A DNA stretch of 64,000 nt from contig NZ_JAYKKE010000001.1 in assembly GCF_036336025.1 (NCBI RefSeq), forward strand, positions 186,001 to 250,000, read 5' to 3'. This document shows positions 53,634 through 62,732 of the stretch, in pieces. This stretch comes from Stomatohabitans albus (GTDB taxonomy: Bacteria; Actinomycetota; Nitriliruptoria; Euzebyales; Euzebyaceae). The position numbers were made by a program, and so were the translations under genes. How positions within the stretch are numbered: the stretch's first letter is position 1; each line of letters starts with the position of its first letter. The notes beneath the pieces are model-generated. The model had not been told where the DNA came from. It made no database searches and saw only the letters and a list, made by a program, of their open reading frames with translations.

Positions 53634-53978
53634 ATGAAAACGGATGAATACTCACGTAATTTAATAATTTTAAACACTGGTAAGTCAATAATGTTACCGA
53701 TTGGATTGGCGACTATTGCCTTTATCTCAATACCATTCATTATTCCAGCGATAGTTGTAGGTTTTTTATCTGCGGTCTATCTCTATTTCTCGCCATCTAA
53801 TAGAAACATCATCCAGGGTATCTGTTTCTGGATTTGCCTCTTATCAGGCTCTTTTGCTCTGTTTATTAGCTTGTCTCTAATGGTGAATGAGCATGCTACC
53901 TCTACTGTAAACCCTGCGGATATATCTGTATCCCACGAAGCTACACAATATCCCATCATTGAATCTGCGACAGAGTAA
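53634..53978 (+). CDS. Small membrane protein of unknown function
   Basis: 114 residues with GGAG 7 bases before the ATG. Two or three hydrophobic segments (about 18-50 and 60-83), then a short hydrophilic Ser/Thr/Glu C-terminal tail. Base composition is more AT-rich than the neighbours and Ile/Ser codons dominate, which could mean recent acquisition. I do not recognise the family. It stands alone between a lipoprotein gene and a glycosyltransferase on the other strand, with a stem-loop in its leader. Confidence 0.6.
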   Translation: MKTDEYSRNLIILNTGKSIMLPIGLATIAFISIPFIIPAIVVGFLSAVYLYFSPSNRNIIQGICFWICLLSGSFALFISLSLMVNEHATSTVNPADISVSHEATQYPIIESATE

Positions 53979-54212
53979 CACTACACCACCATTTTTTGAA
54001 AAGAACGACTGTCTTATCCAATCCAAAGGATCTTGGAGATTGAGTGTTGCCTTTGTCAAAACACACTAGAGATAGCGTGTAGCCACAACAACAAACAGTT
54101 CGCATATAGAGAGCACGGGAGAAGAACGACAGGGTCAGCCATTGCCTAGGTTCTGTATTTGCTGTTGCTTCATGTGGATTTAAATCGGTAGTTAGCTTGT
54201 TAGCTCCACTCG
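53979..54212. other. Convergent spacer, nothing recognised
   Basis: 234 bp between the convergent ends of the small membrane-protein gene and the membrane glycosyltransferase gene. I see no gene or strong terminator hairpin. Confidence 0.3.
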
Positions 54213-55634
54213 TTAACTTGTCAGTTCACGGGGTGAAGCAAGGAATTGCACGTCACGGACAACTGGCCAAAGCTGCACAACGGTGGTGGCAAGAAAGACG
54301 GTTCGGTACACGCTAATGAGCTTTTCGCTTGTTTCGGGCTGTGTGAGCACTAGGTCATGCAAGCTTGGCAAAGCCAGGGCCATGTCTGGGTTGAGGGGGC
54401 TGAACAGGCCAAGGGTGATACCCGGCCCACCGATGGTGTCCGCTAAGGCAAAGACGGTGATGATCTGGATGAGATGCAGCCAGCCCACCCCAGGCCAATC
54501 AGGGCGGCGCATAATTGCCAGCACCACAAAGGGCACAAACCACACAAAGTAGTGCACGCTGAAGGTAGCCAGGGCAAACATCAATCCGTGGAAAATAAAC
54601 AGCCACTTCCACAGGTCAGGCGCACCCACCCGTTGGCCAAACCAGCCATATTGATGGCCCAGCAAGGCAAGCAGCACAATCACGGCACCCACGCCAAAGA
54701 AGTAGATGGCTCCAGGATCATCAGGCAAATCCAGGCGATAGGCCAGGTAGGTCGAGCCCGTGTGATAGTCAGCCAAGGTGGCCAGTTCACCAACTGAGTC
54801 ACCCACGATCTGGTTAATCACCATCACGATGCCAAAGGGGATGAGGGCCAGCACCGCCCATAACACCTGGGCAATGAGACGGCCCAGCCAGGCCCATCCA
54901 GCAAGGGTGGGCTCAGTGGAGAGGTCAAGTTCACCAGTAGCTTGATCAGCGATCAGGTCGGCCGCTTGGGGCGTGCCCACTCCCCTACCCAAGAACCAGC
55001 CAGCCGGGGCAACCAGGGCAAAGACAGGCACCAACAGCAACGGATAGCCACGCATCGTGATGCCCACCCCGAGGGCGAGCGCTGCCCAAAACCAGCGGTT
55101 GCGTTCGGCCAGCATCAGGGCCCACACCACAAACACCACCGCAAACATTTCATAGCGCCCAAAGGCGGCACTGGCGTACAGGCCAATGGGGCTCACCATC
55201 CAGAGGGCAAAGCCTTGCACAACACGCTTAGCTGCCTGGCCCTTATTCATCCACACCAAAATCAGCCCGGTGAGCAAGTCGAGCACCAGGTAGGGCAGTT
55301 TCAAGATAAAGATGGTTGGGAAGGCATCCGGCCGGTTGGCAAACTCGCGCAGGTATTGGGGCGCCAAGGCCCCAGAGTCAGCCCACCACCACGGGTCGGT
55401 CCACAGTTGTGCCTGGTCGGGTAGTAAAGGTGCGGCGACCAATAGCCAGAGGGCATGTAACCAGTGGGCTCCCATATTGACCATATATTCGGCATACACC
55501 GTGCCATCGAAGGCAATCAGGTGGGAGCGCCAATACACAGCCAGCATGTCGGTTTGCAAGCTAAAGGGGGCGATCAATAAGCGCAGCACAATACCAATGC
55601 CGAGCCAACCCAAAATCCTGCGGTCCAACTTCAC
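54213..55634 (-). CDS. Polytopic membrane protein, probable GT-C glycosyltransferase
   Basis: 473 residues with about ten or more membrane helices. The first periplasmic loop is long and carries acidic residues (QTDMLAVYWRSHLIAFDGTVYAEY), and there is FGRYEMFAVVFVVWALMLAERNRW followed by GVGITMRGYPLLLVPVF: the layout of polyprenyl-phosphate-sugar-dependent mannosyltransferases (GT-C fold). It lies 50 bp after the GT2/GT4 gene and is probably co-transcribed with it. The specific sugar and acceptor cannot be told; a glycan- or protein-mannosylating role is inference. Confidence 0.7.
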   Translation of the reverse strand: MKLDRRILGWLGIGIVLRLLIAPFSLQTDMLAVYWRSHLIAFDGTVYAEYMVNMGAHWLHALWLLVAAPLLPDQAQLWTDPWWWADSGALAPQYLREFANRPDAFPTIFILKLPYLVLDLLTGLILVWMNKGQAAKRVVQGFALWMVSPIGLYASAAFGRYEMFAVVFVVWALMLAERNRWFWAALALGVGITMRGYPLLLVPVFALVAPAGWFLGRGVGTPQAADLIADQATGELDLSTEPTLAGWAWLGRLIAQVLWAVLALIPFGIVMVINQIVGDSVGELATLADYHTGSTYLAYRLDLPDDPGAIYFFGVGAVIVLLALLGHQYGWFGQRVGAPDLWKWLFIFHGLMFALATFSVHYFVWFVPFVVLAIMRRPDWPGVGWLHLIQIITVFALADTIGGPGITLGLFSPLNPDMALALPSLHDLVLTQPETSEKLISVYRTVFLATTVVQLWPVVRDVQFLASPRELTS

Positions 55635-55684
55635 GCTACGCCCAACCCGTACGTGCCATCATCCCTGCTGCCATCAGTCTTGGC

Positions 55685-58210
55685 TTAGTGGCCAAATTTG
55701 CGCCGGACAACCCCCACCGCCTTACTCGCCACCGAAATGGGACCTTCATGCACCATCACTTGTGCGGCACGTCGCAGGTAGTGCGCACGAGAGCGTTGAA
55801 TGGCCACATCGGTATGTTTCACCCCTGAAGACAAGTATTCTCCACGGCGGTGACCTACATCAGGTGCCCGTTTCGGGTCGAGACAGAACCGCACGATGGG
55901 TGCCAGGCTCTTTTCCCAGGTCATCTCGGTTCGGATTTGTTCTAAATTGGCCACACATTGGTCGTAAAAGGCCTGGTCATCGTGTAACCGGATAATGGCA
56001 TCAGCCAATGCGTCAACATCTTCGGGAGGAATCGCAATGCCAAGGGCACGTTGGGTGGTTAGGTCACTGAGGGTGTCACCTTCGGTGGCGATAATCGGCA
56101 AGGCACTCCAGATGTAGTCCAGAATGCGAGTGCGGTAGGAGTAGCGTGTTTCGAGATGCTCAAAGTGCGTGCTCACCCCGATATTGGCTTCGAGGAGATA
56201 GTCGGCACGATGGTCGTAATCAATCCAGCCATCATTGAAGAACACGTGCGTATTCAATAACCCAAGCTCATCAGCCAAGTTGTAGGCATTGGCGCTCATT
56301 TGCATCTTGGGTACGTCTGGGTTCGGGTGGGCCGACCCCATAAACCACAACTTTACGTTAGGGCGGTCCTTCACTACCTTGGCCACGGCATTAATCAGGG
56401 TCAGTGGGTCAAACCAGTTGTAAATCCCGCCGCCCCACACGAGTAAGAAGTCGTCGTCAGTAATGCCATCAACAACGCCACGCAACACGCGGTCTTGGTG
56501 TTTAGATGGTGGAATGGTGGGCATCCCAAAGGGTGCAACGTCAATCAGTGAGCGCAAACTTTCATCAGCGTCAAAGGTGGCGGGGTTAATCCGCTTCACC
56601 ATCGCCAAGTGGCCTAGCCACAAGTCACGCTGTTTTTCAGACGCGCATACAAAGAAATCACCACGCCGTAATTGGTCGTCAATAATCTGCCGGTCAGAAT
56701 TTGCCGTGGCATAGCGTTGCCAGTCCAACTCATGTTTGCGCTGGGTCATCGCTTCGATGTGGAATGGGTCATATAGGTCAACGAGTACCGGAATATCCAG
56801 GTCAATGATTTGTGGATAGTGGAACATCACAAAGCCCTGGAAAATAACCACATCAGTTGAGTTCAACAGCACTTCAATGCCACCAGCCTCATTGACCCCA
56901 GTTACCTTGAAATCGTGTGAGAACTTCTCAGGGGTTGAGATACTGGCCAGAGTGACGTCACAACCAGCTGCGGTTAAGACGGTGGCCATTTCCCAACAGC
57001 GAATGGCCGGACCGGCCATCTTTGCCCCAAGTCGGTCGCCGGTGATAATCAGAATGCGGCGCGGCTGGACAAGCTGCTGGTCAAGTTCAAACGCAGCCAC
57101 GGTGGCCTGCCAGGTTTGCAGGTATTCATCGCCAGCCACATTTGGTAAGAGCGCTTGTTTAAACAGTTTGAGAATCTTCTGGTCACTCATCGCCCGATGG
57201 CCTTGCACCCAACGGCGTTTATGGGCCCAGGTGGGCAGTTGTTTCGCAAAATCACGGATAGCGCCCAGATGTGCCGCCGTGAGGGCACTCATCGGGAAGG
57301 TTTGGTCATCCACGTTCTCGGCACCTGGGAAAATGCGGAGGTCAGGGAACTGATCGTGGTCAACCATGTCGGTAAGCCCACGTGACAGAGTTAGTAACAG
57401 GGCGGAAGGGAAGGTTGAGGCAAAGAGCTCATCACCGTAGTTCTTGTACACGGTGGCCAGGGCGTTGCGTTCAAGCATGAACCGCTCACGGGCGTAGCCA
57501 AAGCGTTTAATCGTGCCGTGGTGTTCGTGGTAGACCCGGCTGGCTGGCACAAAGTGGGTTTCTAACCCAAAGATCCAGAGGCGCCAGCCAAAGTCAACGT
57601 CCTCGAAGAAGGCGAAATAATCCTCGTCAAACCCACCCGCGTCTAAAAAGACCTTGGTTATGACAAACATTGCGCCACCGGAGGCAAATAATGTTGGTCC
57701 GGCTGCCGGTGGGGTTTTGGTGAAATCTTCTTTATTGTGTGCCGCATAGCCCATGGCGTTAAAGGCCATCTCGCCACCGGCGTAGTCAATGGTTTTGCCA
57801 TCGGCGTGCAAAATGAGCGAGCCGACACAGCCAACTTCGTCATGGCTTTGGAGGTAGGCGATACCGGCACTGATCCAGTTGGGGTCAGCCACGGCATCAT
57901 TATTCAATAGCGCCAACACTTCACCGTTGGCAACCCGAGCAGCTTGATTGACCGCCGGGCTGAATCCCACATTCTCGTTGTTGACCAGTACCCGAACACG
58001 GGGGAAGTGTTCACGAATATAGTCCACGGAACCATCGGTTGAAGCGTTATCAATCAAGATCACTTCAACGAGTTCAGGGTCATACGTCTGTTTTTCGATA
58101 CTGTCGAGACAAGGACCAAGCATATCCTTGCCGTTTAAGTTAACGATGACCACAGACACCGTGGGATATTCAGAACGGAAACCGGGCGGGTCAATGCGAG
58201 AAACAGACAT
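55685..58210 (-). CDS. Two-domain glycosyltransferase (GT2 plus GT4)
   Basis: 841 residues from ATG 58210 (GGAG six bases upstream). Residues about 15-265 are a family 2 domain: VSVVIVNLNGKDML, VILIDNASTDGS, NVGFSPAVNQA, LALLNNDAVADP and FAFFEDVDFGWRLW. From about 380 to 760 comes a GT-B (family 4) domain: RILIITGDRLGAKMAGPAIR, then LVWGGGIYNWFDPLTLI, LWFMGSAHPNPD and LPIIATEGDTLSDL. The C-terminus is a basic helical tail. Two transferase activities in one protein suggest sequential addition of two sugars to a surface glycan. Divergent from the GT2 gene at 58318. Confidence 0.88.
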   Translation of the reverse strand: MSVSRIDPPGFRSEYPTVSVVIVNLNGKDMLGPCLDSIEKQTYDPELVEVILIDNASTDGSVDYIREHFPRVRVLVNNENVGFSPAVNQAARVANGEVLALLNNDAVADPNWISAGIAYLQSHDEVGCVGSLILHADGKTIDYAGGEMAFNAMGYAAHNKEDFTKTPPAAGPTLFASGGAMFVITKVFLDAGGFDEDYFAFFEDVDFGWRLWIFGLETHFVPASRVYHEHHGTIKRFGYARERFMLERNALATVYKNYGDELFASTFPSALLLTLSRGLTDMVDHDQFPDLRIFPGAENVDDQTFPMSALTAAHLGAIRDFAKQLPTWAHKRRWVQGHRAMSDQKILKLFKQALLPNVAGDEYLQTWQATVAAFELDQQLVQPRRILIITGDRLGAKMAGPAIRCWEMATVLTAAGCDVTLASISTPEKFSHDFKVTGVNEAGGIEVLLNSTDVVIFQGFVMFHYPQIIDLDIPVLVDLYDPFHIEAMTQRKHELDWQRYATANSDRQIIDDQLRRGDFFVCASEKQRDLWLGHLAMVKRINPATFDADESLRSLIDVAPFGMPTIPPSKHQDRVLRGVVDGITDDDFLLVWGGGIYNWFDPLTLINAVAKVVKDRPNVKLWFMGSAHPNPDVPKMQMSANAYNLADELGLLNTHVFFNDGWIDYDHRADYLLEANIGVSTHFEHLETRYSYRTRILDYIWSALPIIATEGDTLSDLTTQRALGIAIPPEDVDALADAIIRLHDDQAFYDQCVANLEQIRTEMTWEKSLAPIVRFCLDPKRAPDVGHRRGEYLSSGVKHTDVAIQRSRAHYLRRAAQVMVHEGPISVASKAVGVVRRKFGH

Positions 58211-58317
58211 TAAAACTCCAAAGAGACGGACAGGGGTCCACACTAATACGTGCGCAGTCTAAGGTAGATCGTAATAGTTAGCGTGTTGGCCTATCACACG
58301 CACATAGGCTGGCGGTA

Positions 58318-59280
58318 ATGACTGTGCAGACATTAAGTGTTGTGGTACCCGTATACAACGAAGTCGAAAGCCTGGACCGCTTTGTGACTGAGCTGATGGA
58401 GACATTGCAGGCCGACTCGATGGCGGCCTATCAGAGCAAGGTCTTTCTCGTCGATGATGGGTCAACCGACGGGTCTGTGGAGCTAGAACGCCAACTTCAA
58501 AAAACATGGGATGGCCAGCTCGAAGTCATCGAATTAAGCCGTAACTTTGGTAAGTCAGCAGCCTTACGCGCTGGCTTTGACTATTCAGATAGCGAGCTCG
58601 TGGTGACTTTTGACGCTGACGGCCAAGATGTGCCCGCTGAATTGCCTCGGTTGCTGGCCGCATTGGATGAACAAGGCGTTGATTTGATGTGTGGGTGGCG
58701 TCAAACCCGTATTGATCGCAGTGTGAAGCGTCGCACCTCAAAAATCTATAACTGGGTTACTCGCAAAGGGAGTGGCTTGGATTTGCATGATTTCAACACC
58801 GGGCTCAAGTTGTTGACTCGTGAACTCGTTGATGCCCTCCCCCTTTACGGGGAGTTCCATCGGTACGTTCCCGTGCTGGCCTATGACTTGGGGTTTCGAG
58901 TTGGAGAGATCGCCGTTGAACATCGTCCACGCACCGCTGGTGTGAGCAAATACATGAGTTTGTCTCGTTTCCCAAAGACCTTCCTTGATTTGTTTACGGT
59001 GCTGTTTTTAACCAAATTCTCGAATAGCCCCATGTACCTTTTTGGCGGCCTCGGCGTTGCACTAGGTGGGTTAGGGTTTGTCATTCTGAGCTGGTTAACC
59101 TTCGTGAAATTAGTACTGGGTGAAGGTATCGGCCAGCGTCCACTCCTGATGTTCGGCATGTTGTTGACCCTTGTTGGCCTCCAGCTCTTTATGACCGGGC
59201 TCCTGGGGGATGCGCTGCGACTGAGTCAGGCGAGTAGCCGACCAACCTATCGGGTCAGATCGTCAACCTTAAAGGCCTAA
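58318..59280 (+). CDS. Membrane-anchored family 2 glycosyltransferase (GtrB/DPM1-like)
   Basis: 320 residues. GT-A domain with LSVVVPVYNEVESL, VFLVDDGSTDGS, RNFGKSAALRAGFDYS, FDADGQDVP and DFNTGLKLLTREL, then two C-terminal membrane helices (about 238-262 and 275-300). This is the form of enzymes that make polyprenyl-phosphate-linked glucose, mannose or related sugars (GtrB, ArnC, DPM1), which then feed GT-C transferases such as the 54213-55634 product (inference). It is followed after 5 bp by the GT4 gene. Confidence 0.92.
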   Translation: MTVQTLSVVVPVYNEVESLDRFVTELMETLQADSMAAYQSKVFLVDDGSTDGSVELERQLQKTWDGQLEVIELSRNFGKSAALRAGFDYSDSELVVTFDADGQDVPAELPRLLAALDEQGVDLMCGWRQTRIDRSVKRRTSKIYNWVTRKGSGLDLHDFNTGLKLLTRELVDALPLYGEFHRYVPVLAYDLGFRVGEIAVEHRPRTAGVSKYMSLSRFPKTFLDLFTVLFLTKFSNSPMYLFGGLGVALGGLGFVILSWLTFVKLVLGEGIGQRPLLMFGMLLTLVGLQLFMTGLLGDALRLSQASSRPTYRVRSSTLKA

Positions 59281-59285
59281 CCACT

Positions 59286-60434
59286 ATGCGTGCCCTGGTT
59301 ATCACGCATGTTTATCCTCGGTGGACTGGCGATAGCCAAGCACCATTCTTGGCGCATTGGGCAAAGGCGCTTCGTCATGCAGGGCATGACCTGCGGATTC
59401 TTGCACCGCACGACCGCGGTGCTGAACTGGACGAAACGCTGGATGGTATTCCCGTCCATCGTGTCCGTTATGGTGACGATGAACACGAGCGAGTGGCCTA
59501 TCGCGGACAGATGCATGAACTGGTAAAAAGCCGTTCAGGTATGGCGCAATTGGGTCGCCTTACCTCCGCTATGGTGCATGCAATCCGGCAAGAGGTCCAC
59601 ACATTTAAGCCAGATATCGTGCATGTGCATTGGTGGGTGCCCGGCATGATTTGGGCGCGCCTGGCGGCTGTTCGTGTGCCGATTGTGTGTCAGCTTCATG
59701 GCACTGACGTCAAGCTGGCACAACGCAATGGTGCAACACGCCGCCTCGCACGGTGGGCGTTAGCACGGGCGGATGGTGTTGAGGCGGTTAGCACTCACTT
59801 GGCGTCTCAAGCGGCAGCCCTGACCGCTACGCCTATTCGTATCAACCCTATGCCCTTGGGTGAAGGGTTCTTCTCGCCACCAACTGCACCGTCCACAATT
59901 GACCTTGACCTGGCCCGTGTCTTGGGGGTTGGCCGTTTGGTACCTGCAAAGGGATGGCGTGAATTGATTGAGGCATGTGCCAATAGCCCGGTTCCGTTAC
60001 TCGTGCGCATCATCGGTTCAGGCCCCCAGCACGATGAACTCCTTGCCTTGGCACACCACCTACAAGTACCGCTTGAATTGCCGGGAAACGTTAATCCCGA
60101 ACAGATGCCGAATGAATACCGCCAAGCCGATGTAGTGGTCCACCCCAGCCATGCGGAAGGGTTTGGAATGGTCATTCCCGAAGCCCTCGCCTGTCGGCGG
60201 CCGATTGTGGCTACAGACTCTGGCGGTGTCCTTGATCTCCTTGAACCTGAACATGTGGTGCCTGTTGGCGATGTGTTGGCCTTGCGGGCAGCAATATTGA
60301 ATGCCTTAAACGACCCACAAACCGAACAGGCAGAAAACCTCGCTGAACGGGTTCATGACCTGCTCAGCCCGCAAGCAGCAGCAGAGCGGTCAACCGCCAT
60401 CTGGCACGCCGTGGCAATGCCGTCGTACAGATAA
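59286..60434 (+). CDS. Family 4 glycosyltransferase
   Basis: 382 residues, GT-B fold. N-terminal ALVITHVYPRWTGDSQAPFLAHWAKAL, HVHWWVPGM and LHGTDVKLA; C-terminal GVGRLVPAKGWRELIEA, RIIGSGPQHDEL, and the nucleotide-sugar site SHAEGFGMVIPEALAC (E-x7-E) with VATDSGGVLDLL. Soluble, retaining. It probably transfers a hexose in the same surface-glycan pathway as the preceding gene, with which it forms a two-gene plus-strand unit. It ends 26 bp from the convergent prfA stop. Confidence 0.92.
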   Translation: MRALVITHVYPRWTGDSQAPFLAHWAKALRHAGHDLRILAPHDRGAELDETLDGIPVHRVRYGDDEHERVAYRGQMHELVKSRSGMAQLGRLTSAMVHAIRQEVHTFKPDIVHVHWWVPGMIWARLAAVRVPIVCQLHGTDVKLAQRNGATRRLARWALARADGVEAVSTHLASQAAALTATPIRINPMPLGEGFFSPPTAPSTIDLDLARVLGVGRLVPAKGWRELIEACANSPVPLLVRIIGSGPQHDELLALAHHLQVPLELPGNVNPEQMPNEYRQADVVVHPSHAEGFGMVIPEALACRRPIVATDSGGVLDLLEPEHVVPVGDVLALRAAILNALNDPQTEQAENLAERVHDLLSPQAAAERSTAIWHAVAMPSYR

Positions 60435-60460
60435 CATCGGCGCTCTGAGATTAACTGAGG

Positions 60461-61546
60461 TTATTGATTAGCAAGGAGTTCAAGCTTTTGGGCCTGTTCC
60501 GTTTTAATCAACGCATCAACAAGCTCTTCCAAGTCGCCGTTCATAATCGACCCCAGATTATGACTGGTGTAGCCAATCCGGTGATCAGTAACCCGACTTT
60601 GCGGGAAGTTATACGTACGAATCTTCTCACTACGATCCCCCGTACCAATCTGACCGGCACGCGCCTCAGCACGCTCATTGGCCGCCCGTTCTTGTTCTGC
60701 CGCTAACAGGCGGGCACGCAGCACACGCAGGGCCTTTTCACGGTTTTGAATCTGGCTTTTTTCGTCTTGCATACTGACCACCAGCCCGGTTGGCAAGTGG
60801 GTGATCCGTACAGCCGAGTCGGTGGTGTTCACGCTTTGCCCACCGGGGCCAGAGGAGCGATATACGTCGATCTTGAGATCGTTCATATCAATGTGCACGT
60901 CCACCTCTTCAGCTTCTGGCATCACCGCCACGGAGGCGGTGGAGGTGTGGATACGCCCACCCGACTCAGTGACGGGCACACGCTGCACACGGTGTACCCC
61001 ACTCTCGTGTTTGAGCACGCTATAGGCCCCAGACCCGTTGACTTCAAAAGCAACTTCTTTTACCCCGCCTGCATCATTTTCACTGATAGAGATGCGGTTT
61101 GTTTTCCATCCTCGTGATGAGGCATAGTTCACATACATTCGCTCAAGCTCACCAGCAAAGAGCCCGGCCTCATCGCCACCGGCACCAGCACGGATTTCCA
61201 AGATGACGTTCTTTGAGTCCAGTGGATCCGCCGGTAAGAGCAGTACTTTTAATCGGTCGGTCATGGACTCGGCTTCAGCACGGTTCTCGGCGGCTTCAGC
61301 TTTGAAGAGTTCTGCATCCTCACTGGATGATTCTTGGGCAAGCATCTCTGCCGTATCTGCATTTTCGAGCAGTTCTTGATACGTCGTCCAGGCTTTAACG
61401 ACTTCAGTCAACTCAGCGTAGCGGGTGCTCAGTTCACGAAACTTCGTTTGGTCACTAATGATCTCAGGGTCCGAAAGGTTGATTTCCAATTCGGCATGAG
61501 CTGCCGTCAACTCTTCTAAGCGGCGGCGCATCGTATCGTCAATCAT
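60461..61546 (-). CDS. prfA: Peptide chain release factor 1
   Basis: 361 residues, the standard RF1 length. Domain 1 helical; domain 2 with [18 protein letters not shown], where PVT is the RF1-type PxT tripeptide that reads UAA and UAG; domain 3 with [17 protein letters not shown], the GGQ that triggers peptidyl-tRNA hydrolysis. Start at the second of two adjacent ATGs (61546), five bases after GGAG; 61549 is equally possible. It lies downstream of the DUF1385 and Rho-like genes, the common order (rpmE is not present between them). Confidence 0.96.
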   Translation of the reverse strand: MIDDTMRRRLEELTAAHAELEINLSDPEIISDQTKFRELSTRYAELTEVVKAWTTYQELLENADTAEMLAQESSSEDAELFKAEAAENRAEAESMTDRLKVLLLPADPLDSKNVILEIRAGAGGDEAGLFAGELERMYVNYASSRGWKTNRISISENDAGGVKEVAFEVNGSGAYSVLKHESGVHRVQRVPVTESGGRIHTSTASVAVMPEAEEVDVHIDMNDLKIDVYRSSGPGGQSVNTTDSAVRITHLPTGLVVSMQDEKSQIQNREKALRVLRARLLAAEQERAANERAEARAGQIGTGDRSEKIRTYNFPQSRVTDHRIGYTSHNLGSIMNGDLEELVDALIKTEQAQKLELLANQ

Positions 61547-61664
61547 CATTACTCCTGCATGGCAGTGGTTCCGCCCTTGAGGGCGCATCATCCGTGTGGA
61601 AACGGTAGCGTATCCCAGCGTTGTTTACGCCGTCGGCCTACTAACGTGTCAATATCTCGTGTAG

Positions 61665-62732
61665 CTAGTCTGGGCTGGGCGTGTCTTGGGGTACCCACTG
61701 GCGCTCGGCCACACTCATCGGCCCGAAAGAAGGGCCAATCCCCGTTTCAGTTGTTTCATCCGCACTCCAAAACACCGGACTTGTGAGGTGGGCAACGTCT
61801 CGCTGGTCCTGTATATCAGTCGCTGCGACTGCCTGGAAGGCGCGAATCGCGACCTCAAACATGTCATCTTCTGGGGTTGCGGTAGTCAAATATTGCAACC
61901 ATAAGCCTGGAATTGCCATCCAGGCTAAGAGGGGGTTGTGAGCCCCCGCCTTTAATACTTCATAGGCCAGCCCTGCAATGAGCGGAAGGAGGAGAATCCG
62001 CAGCCCCACCTGGTAGCCAATAAAAATGGTTTTATTGGCCGCATCAGGAGCTGGCACAATGACGCCGGCCAACGTGTACACCACGATGGAGAGCAAAATA
62101 ACGAGCAAAAGGAAATTGGTACCACAGCGAGGGTGCCGCGGTGAATAGGGGGCAATCTTGGCTGGGTCCAAGCCATCGCCATGTTCAAAGGCGGCAATCG
62201 TTTGATGTTCAGCCCCGTGGTATTGAAATGTACGTTTGATATCACCGATGTGACCGATACCCCACAGGTAAACCAAAAACATCACAAGGCGGACCACACC
62301 TTCAACGAGGTGAAACTGGATTGAGTCACCGCCACCAAGCCGATCAGCAATGAGGCTCATCCCCAGGTTGGGTAGGACTATAAATACCCCGATAAATAGC
62401 GCAACCGAAATGACCGTCGTGACAATCATCTCGGTATTGGAAAGCTCTTCGTCATCATCAGCGATTTCAGTACTGATGGACAGCGCCTTCATACCCGTCC
62501 GTAAGCTGTCAATCAGTGCCCATGAGCCACGGATAAGTGGCCACCGTAACCAGGAATGGGTTTGAGCCGCAGGGTGCACCGGATGACGCTCGACTTGGAT
62601 AGCCCCATCTGGGCGACGAACCGCCACCGCCCAAGTGCGTTGACCACGCATCATAATGCCTTCAATAACGGCTTGGCCGCCGTAGCTCACGCCACCCGTT
62701 GACCGCCCAGGGTTGTGTGGATCTGCGCTCAT
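61665..62732 (-). CDS. DUF1385 membrane protein
   Basis: 355 residues. N-terminal YGGQAVIEGIMMRG is the hallmark of DUF1385 (PF07136 type); other marks are YHGAEHQTIAAFEHG and HPRCGTNFLLLVILLSI, inside about six membrane helices. The function is unknown; the gene is widely found between rho/rpmE and prfA. Its ATG overlaps the Rho-like stop by 4 bp (ATGA), giving translational coupling. A hydrophilic tail of about 60 residues follows the last helix. Confidence 0.9.
   Translation of the reverse strand: MSADPHNPGRSTGGVSYGGQAVIEGIMMRGQRTWAVAVRRPDGAIQVERHPVHPAAQTHSWLRWPLIRGSWALIDSLRTGMKALSISTEIADDDEELSNTEMIVTTVISVALFIGVFIVLPNLGMSLIADRLGGGDSIQFHLVEGVVRLVMFLVYLWGIGHIGDIKRTFQYHGAEHQTIAAFEHGDGLDPAKIAPYSPRHPRCGTNFLLLVILLSIVVYTLAGVIVPAPDAANKTIFIGYQVGLRILLLPLIAGLAYEVLKAGAHNPLLAWMAIPGLWLQYLTTATPEDDMFEVAIRAFQAVAATDIQDQRDVAHLTSPVFWSADETTETGIGPSFGPMSVAERQWVPQDTPSPD

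Noticed and set aside
54942-55424. 160-codon plus-strand open frame
   Set aside because: Gln/His/Pro-rich antisense of membrane helices in the GT-C candidate gene.
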